Part shown: piece after piece, positions 7,736 to 10,926 of the stretch
Numbering within the stretch: position 1 is the first letter of the stretch
Layout of the letters: every line of letters starts with the position of its first letter
Assembly: GCA_029907285.1 (NCBI GenBank)
Contig: JARYMD010000123.1
Span: 1 to 10,926 of the forward strand
Length of the DNA stretch: 10,926 bases
Source: Verrucomicrobiota bacterium
GTDB taxonomy: Bacteria; Verrucomicrobiota; Verrucomicrobiia; Limisphaerales; J093
Reading direction: 5' to 3'
Translations under genes and position numbers: made by a program
Notes under the pieces: generated by a model
Seen by the model: only the letters and a program-made list of their open reading frames with translations
What the model was told of the DNA's origin: nothing
The model's database searches: none

Positions 7736-7927
7736 ATGGATTACGTTTATTTAATTGGAGCGATTGCAGTTTGGTTTGTGCTGGTCAAATTTGTGCTGCC
7801 CAAGTTCGGCGTGCGGACGTGCATGTCGTGCTGTTGCAAGCTTGAACAACCTAAGGGGCCTGACACCGCGGAGATCAAAGGCAGACAAAACGATCAGCAA
7901 ACAAAGCAAACAGAAAGCTGCGGTTGA
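7736..7927 (+). CDS. Small single-pass membrane protein with a CxxCCC cluster
   Basis: 63 residues, unrecognised. Residues about 4-22 form a hydrophobic helix (YLIGAIAVWFVLVKFVLP). It is followed by KFGVRTCMSCCCKLEQ, with cysteines at 29, 32, 33 and 34, then a polar tail rich in Gln, Lys and Asp, and a last Cys at 62. A partial ribosome binding site (AGG at 7724-7726, 9 nt before ATG) is present. The order of hydrophobic helix, short basic linker, cysteine cluster and charged tail is not what a random frame usually gives, which supports a real gene. The cysteines could bind a metal or take part in thiol chemistry; this is inference. The gene stands alone: the esterase ends about 480 bp upstream and the permease lies beyond, on the opposite strand. 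Confidence 0.6.
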   Translation: MDYVYLIGAIAVWFVLVKFVLPKFGVRTCMSCCCKLEQPKGPDTAEIKGRQNDQQTKQTESCG

Positions 7928-8178
7928 CAAGCGCCGGTTTGACCTCACGCCAAAATGTTGCAACCTTCGGCGTACCCCGAAAGGCGGCTAAGCGTTACCG
8001 GGTCCAAGGTTGGCCGAGGTTGCATATGCGTCGGATCGCGGACAATCTGATATTCGCTCTGTTGCTCCGTTGGACAAGCGTTGGGTCATGCCATAGCGGT
8101 GGTGTGAGAGACCGATTAATGCCGGTCGGCGGGTTGATTTGCATTCCGACAAGTCTGAAATGCCCCGAGCGGAAAGGA
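7928..8178. other. Noncoding gap between two convergent genes
   Basis: No supported gene. Weak stem-loops are CCTTCGG/CCGAAAGG (7964-7984, one bulged base) after the small membrane-protein gene, and GACCG/CGGTC (8110-8127) after the permease stop when read on the minus strand. Neither has a T-tract, so neither is called as a terminator, though convergent genes would be expected to need one here. Confidence 0.4.
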
Positions 8179-9879
8179 TTACACTCGGAAGACCGCGCCC
8201 AGACGACGGCCCGTGATCCGTCCAGCAAGAACCAAACTTGCGGCAAGGACAAGCATCCCGATCACCCCAAGAGCACACGCAACTGTCGGGGCGTTCGGCT
8301 CGATTCTGCCCATGAGCTGGTAAATCATCTTGGTGATTGGGAAATACGGCTCGCGCATTGCCAGAATCAGGCTGTCACTTACCTCGAGCATTGCAAACGC
8401 AAACACCAGTATGCCGCCAGCAACAAGATGCGCTGAAATAATTGGAAGAGTAATGCGCCACAAAGTCCGCAACGTCGAAGCCCCGAGGTTGGCCGAAGCC
8501 TCTTCGAACGTCACGCTTGTCTGCTCAAACCCCGCAATCGCCGATCTCACTATGTACGGCAACCGCCGAACGCTGTAGCTGATCACCAGAAGAACAGTCG
8601 GATTCTCTCGCGGATTGAGCCAGCCAACCTCAACATCGAATCCGGCCAGATACCCAAACGCCAGAACCAGCCCCGGCAACGCCAACGGCAGCATGGCAAG
8701 CGCATCGAGCACCCCCGCAAACGGCACCCGCCGTCGCGTCAACAACCATGCAATGCTCACCCCTATAACCACGTCAAGCACAGCGCTGAAACTCGCGAAC
8801 AGCAAACTGTTTCGAATGCTCAACCCGGCCAGCCCCCGCCCGAAAACCTCCCTGTAACCGTCCATGTTCCATTTTGTGGGCAGGATCGACAGGAACCATT
8901 TCCCGCTGAAAGATTGGATGATTACGCTCAGATGAGGCAGCAACGCAACCGCGAGGACCAAACCGCTCCCAAGCCAGAACAGACATGTTTGCCATCCGGT
9001 TGCCTTGGACTCGATTGCCGCCCCACGAACCCCCGCTGTCGCGTTCTGTCGATAGTCCCGCAGCGCGCGCTTCGAGAGAACGAAAAGCCCGATCGTCAAT
9101 CCCAGCACCACTATGACCAGAACGTATCCGATCGGATTCGTGTTCAGTTCCGAAATCGCGTCGAATATTTGAACCGCCACAACTCTGGAGTATCCGAAGA
9201 CCAGTGGCGTCCCGAGATCGGTAAATGCCCAGATGAATATCACCGTCGCGCCTGCAAACCAGCCGGGCATGATCAATGGCAATGTAATGGTTCTGAACAC
9301 GCGCCACCTGCCTGCTCCAAGGTTCTGCGCGGCCTCGCGCAAACTGGGGTCCACACTGCCCATTGCAGCCATCAGATTAAGTAGCATTATCGGGTACAGG
9401 CCAATGACCTGCAGTGCGACCACGCCCAAGAACCCGCCTGCGCCAAGCCAGTCGATTGGTTTGTCGGGCGACAGCAACCCCAAATCCATCAGGAGCAGGT
9501 TTATCGATCCGAACCTTGCCAGCAATTGTCTTACCCCAACAGCTCCGACAAACGGCGGCAGAATCATTGGAGCCAACAACAACGCGCTCAGCAAAACCTG
9601 TCCCCGGAATTTGTAGTGCGTCAGCGCATGCGCCAGTGGCATCGCCACGCACGTGGTCAGCAGCGTCGTAATGAATGCGATGAGAAGGCTGTTTCTCAGG
9701 GCCTCACGTTGAAGCGGATTGGCGAACAAAAACCCGAAATGATCCAGTGTCAGGTTGCCGTCGCTCCAAAACGCCTGCCTGAGCATGAATGTAATCGGAT
9801 AAAGAAGAAACAGGCCGAAAAACCCGGCCAGCAGCCCGAGCATCCCGATTGTAGAAACGTCAAGGTCGCGTGTTCGCAT
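8179..9879 (-). CDS. Fused two-domain ABC importer permease (FbpB/ThiP-type)
   Basis: 566 residues from ATG 9879; an alternative GTG at 9972 would add 31 residues. The TAA stop is at 8179-8181. There are about 12 hydrophobic segments in two halves. Each half carries the cytoplasmic EAA loop that contacts the ATPase: EAAQNLGAGRWRVFRTITLP in the first (residues 182-201 from ATG 9879) and EEASANLGASTLRTLWRITLP-like sequence in the second (about 459-479). Two BPD_transp_1 (MetI-like) domains in one chain of this length are typical of ferric-iron (FbpB/SfuB), thiamine (ThiP) and 2-aminoethylphosphonate importers; sequence by eye does not separate these. ATG 9879 is preferred because its product starts four residues before the charged DLD and first helix. 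The extra 31 residues (MPVPLHALVF...) are atypical, and their GTG lies in a GGGGACAGGCAC motif that resembles repeat DNA. No ATPase or solute-binding protein is next to it. No ribosome binding site precedes ATG 9879. Confidence 0.9.
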   Translation of the reverse strand: MRTRDLDVSTIGMLGLLAGFFGLFLLYPITFMLRQAFWSDGNLTLDHFGFLFANPLQREALRNSLLIAFITTLLTTCVAMPLAHALTHYKFRGQVLLSALLLAPMILPPFVGAVGVRQLLARFGSINLLLMDLGLLSPDKPIDWLGAGGFLGVVALQVIGLYPIMLLNLMAAMGSVDPSLREAAQNLGAGRWRVFRTITLPLIMPGWFAGATVIFIWAFTDLGTPLVFGYSRVVAVQIFDAISELNTNPIGYVLVIVVLGLTIGLFVLSKRALRDYRQNATAGVRGAAIESKATGWQTCLFWLGSGLVLAVALLPHLSVIIQSFSGKWFLSILPTKWNMDGYREVFGRGLAGLSIRNSLLFASFSAVLDVVIGVSIAWLLTRRRVPFAGVLDALAMLPLALPGLVLAFGYLAGFDVEVGWLNPRENPTVLLVISYSVRRLPYIVRSAIAGFEQTSVTFEEASANLGASTLRTLWRITLPIISAHLVAGGILVFAFAMLEVSDSLILAMREPYFPITKMIYQLMGRIEPNAPTVACALGVIGMLVLAASLVLAGRITGRRLGAVFRV

Positions 9880-9960
9880 CGCGCCAGCAAAGCGTGCTGC
9901 CCAATGGCTACTATTCCATCTGCCTGTTGGAAAGCCCAGATTAAAGACCAGGGCATGCAA

Positions 9961-9976
9961 GGGGACAGGCACTTCC
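9961..9976 (+). repeat. GGGGACAGGCAC motif, possible RAYT-associated repeat end
   Basis: GGGGACAGGCACTTCC here resembles AGTGACAGACACTTTA at 10441-10456 and, more weakly, GGTGACAGGC at 10335-10344, all in the same orientation and all upstream of the RAYT-type transposase. I associate GGGGACAGRCAC-like words with the neighbourhood of such transposases in other genomes; that is recollection, not a search result. The reverse complement starts GTGCCTGTCCCC, which creates the alternative GTG start of the permease. Confidence 0.35.
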
Positions 9977-10057
9977 TAAATTCAGATCTCAGCAAAGGCC
10001 TTTCCGACGCAGAACCGGTCGCAAGTTCAATTCCCGCTTCTGGTGGCGCTTGTTGCG

Positions 10058-10079
10058 AAAAAGGAGCAAGCTGCTCCTT
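10058..10079 (-). terminator. Hairpin with short T-tract upstream of the permease
   Basis: Perfect 8-bp stem: AAGGAGCA (10061-10068) and TGCTCCTT (10072-10079) with a 3-nt loop. On the minus strand the stem runs straight into TTT (10060-10058), giving five T in a row including two stem bases, as in an intrinsic terminator. On the plus strand it is followed by ACAATAAA, so termination there is less likely. No minus-strand gene is visible upstream of it inside the window. It might insulate the permease from transcription coming from beyond the window, or act in its leader. Confidence 0.35.
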
Positions 10080-10440
10080 ACAATAAACACATCGACAAAA
10101 CGCAGTTCAGTTCAGCCGCAACCGGATGATCAAGACGAGATGGGGACATTCGTTGTAGCCTGGGCGCTCCGCCGCAACGCACCGTGCTGCGGCGATGCGG
10201 TTCACTAAAGTTTATGCGCAAAGCCCCGCTGGCTGCAGCAAGCAGATGCGCGCCGAGATTGACCTAATCCTGAACGAGGATTTGTAGCTTGAAGTGCTGT
10301 TGTTCTCGGGATTCTCCCCGAGGTGGACTGCAATGGTGACAGGCTACCCCAATAAAGCCCCCGCTTCACCACGACGCCTCGCTTCCACCCCGGCCCCGTT
10401 TGACTGCCGAACCAAGTTGTGCGATGTTGCCGCCAAATAG
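10080..10440. other. Noncoding stretch before the RAYT region
   Basis: No supported gene. A 30-codon frame at 10195-10287 (starts MRFTKV, ends LILNEDL) has no ribosome binding site and resembles nothing I know. A CTCGGG/CCCGAG stem-loop lies at 10305-10322 without a T-tract. GGTGACAGGC (10335-10344) is followed by CCCAATAAAG (10348-10357), which is the near reverse complement of CTTTATTTGGG at 10452-10462. Confidence 0.35.
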
Positions 10441-10530
10441 AGTGACAGACACTTTATTTGGGCGCCCGGTCTGACCCGGATCTGCCCATGCAGCCGGCCG
10501 GGGGAGGCACGGCTGCGGGTCTGCCGCCCT
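10441..10530 (+). repeat. Palindrome-rich leader of the RAYT gene, possible REP-type element
   Basis: The stretch starts with AGTGACAGACACTTTATTTG. It then holds the perfect palindrome GGGCGCCC (10460-10467), a GCAGCCG/CGGCTGC stem (10490-10496 with 10510-10516, 7 bp, 13-nt loop), and the near-direct repeat GGATCTGCC (10478-10486) and GGGTCTGCC (10517-10525). RAYT transposases act on REP palindromes near their genes, so these are candidate substrates. Other copies elsewhere in the genome would be needed to call it a REP. Confidence 0.4.
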
Positions 10531-10558
10531 GTTGCAAGGAGAAAGAACAAGACAAATC

Positions 10559-10565
10559 AAGGAGG
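10559..10565 (+). promoter_or_regulatory. Strong Shine-Dalgarno sequence of the RAYT gene
   Basis: AAGGAGG ends 5 nt before ATG 10571 and fixes the start. It is the best ribosome binding site in the window; most of the other genes lack one, which is a small hint that this gene has a different history. Confidence 0.75.
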
Positions 10566-10570
10566 TTGTA

Positions 10571-10926
10571 ATGAGACTGCCCAGAATCAAACTTCAGGGT
10601 AAGAGCGTTGTTTATCACTGCATGTCCAGGATCGTCGGCAAGGAGCATCTGCTGGATGAGCTCTGCAGGTACAAGCTTGTTGGGTTGATCAAGCGTCTGT
10701 GCCGGTTCTGCGGTATAGAGCTGTTGGGCTGGTGTGTGATGAGCAATCATTTTCACATGTTGGTGCGTGTGCCGGCGGAGCAGAATCCAAGCGACGAGGA
10801 ATTGATTGGGCGGATGGAGGCGTTGTACGGGAAGGACGGGGGGCTTGTGCAGGTGGCGCGTGAATGTTTTCTGAAGCACGGGAAGGTGCCCGGGGACATC
10901 CGGGGCAGGATGCTGAGGCGGATGGG
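10571..10926 (+). CDS. REP-associated (RAYT-type) Y1 transposase, N-terminal part
   Basis: 118 codons are visible and the frame runs off the window end. The protein starts MRLPRIKLQGKSVVYHCMSR. It has the family's early YHCMSRIVGKEHLL segment (residues 15-28) and then GWCVMSNHFHMLVRVP (about 55-70), whose HFH is the HUH metal-binding motif of Y1_Tnp / TnpA_REP / IS200-like single-strand transposases. The catalytic Tyr should lie further on and is not visible. After the HUH motif come about 45 residues (PSDEELIGRMEALYGKDG...) ahead of a basic RGRMLRRM segment, as in the longer RAYT-like subgroup common in Verrucomicrobiota and Planctomycetota. These enzymes are usually single-copy domesticated transposases linked to REP palindromes rather than free insertion sequences. 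The upstream palindromes at 10460-10516 fit this. Confidence 0.88.
   Translation, partial: MRLPRIKLQGKSVVYHCMSRIVGKEHLLDELCRYKLVGLIKRLCRFCGIELLGWCVMSNHFHMLVRVPAEQNPSDEELIGRMEALYGKDGGLVQVARECFLKHGKVPGDIRGRMLRRM

Noticed and set aside
8110..8127. GACCG/CGGTC hairpin after the permease stop as a terminator
   Set aside because: Only 5 bp with an 8-nt loop and no T-tract on either strand.
9880..9972. 31-residue N-terminal extension of the permease from GTG 9972
   Set aside because: The GTG lies in a repeat-like GGGGACAGGCAC motif, AGGAA sits too close to serve as a ribosome binding site, and the protein from ATG 9879 already begins in family style. Kept as an alternative only.
10021..10037. tRNA T-arm-like sequence GCAAGTTCAATTCCCGC, possibly a tRNA remnant or attachment site
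   Set aside because: The TTCAATT loop and CCCGC half look right, but two of the five stem pairs are A-C mismatches and no D-arm, anticodon arm or 5' acceptor could be placed upstream. At most a decayed fragment.
10195..10287. 30-codon frame starting MRFTKV and ending LILNEDL
   Set aside because: No ribosome binding site, no recognisable family and too short to judge; could be a decayed gene end.

Overview
The window looks like a chromosomal piece from a GC-rich Gram-negative bacterium, most likely a member of the Verrucomicrobiota (Pedosphaera/Limisphaera-like). This is an inference from protein style, not from a marker gene. The signs are a very large secreted protein made of PA14, Ig-like and SbsA-like modules ending in a short '...RFYRAVR' module, a TPR/esterase gene pair, few Shine-Dalgarno sequences, and a REP-associated (RAYT-type) Y1 transposase. 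No rRNA, intact tRNA or CRISPR array was found.

Layout. (1) 1-4041, minus: a complete 1346-residue exported multidomain protein with an internal duplication. (2) 4042-4432: divergent intergenic region with tentative promoters in both directions, a 10-bp direct repeat and copy A of a dispersed repeat. (3) 4433-7258, plus: a two-gene unit of a membrane-anchored TPR protein and, 15 nt later, an exported alpha/beta-hydrolase esterase. (4) 7259-7735: noncoding, with copy B of the repeat and a degenerate 15-bp minisatellite. (5) 7736-7927, plus: a 63-residue single-pass membrane protein with a CxxCCC cluster. (6) 7928-8178: 250 bp with nothing convincing. (7) 8179-9879 (or 9972), minus: a fused two-domain ABC importer permease of the ferric-iron/thiamine/phosphonate type, with no ATPase or binding protein visible. 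(8) 9880-10570: noncoding, with GGGGACAGGC-like motifs, hairpins and palindromes. (9) 10571 to the window end, plus: the first 118 residues of the RAYT-type transposase.

How the parts relate. The TPR and esterase genes are the only clear operon. The 1346-residue protein and the esterase are both predicted to be exported and could act on polymers outside the cytoplasm, but nothing in the sequence ties them together. The permease must use partners encoded elsewhere. The most interesting signals are noncoding: a repeat of about 50 bp present on both sides of the TPR-esterase unit, the minisatellite, and the probable RAYT-associated motifs, one of which coincides with the GTG codon that would give the permease an extra N-terminus. 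I found no convincing new defence or metabolic system.
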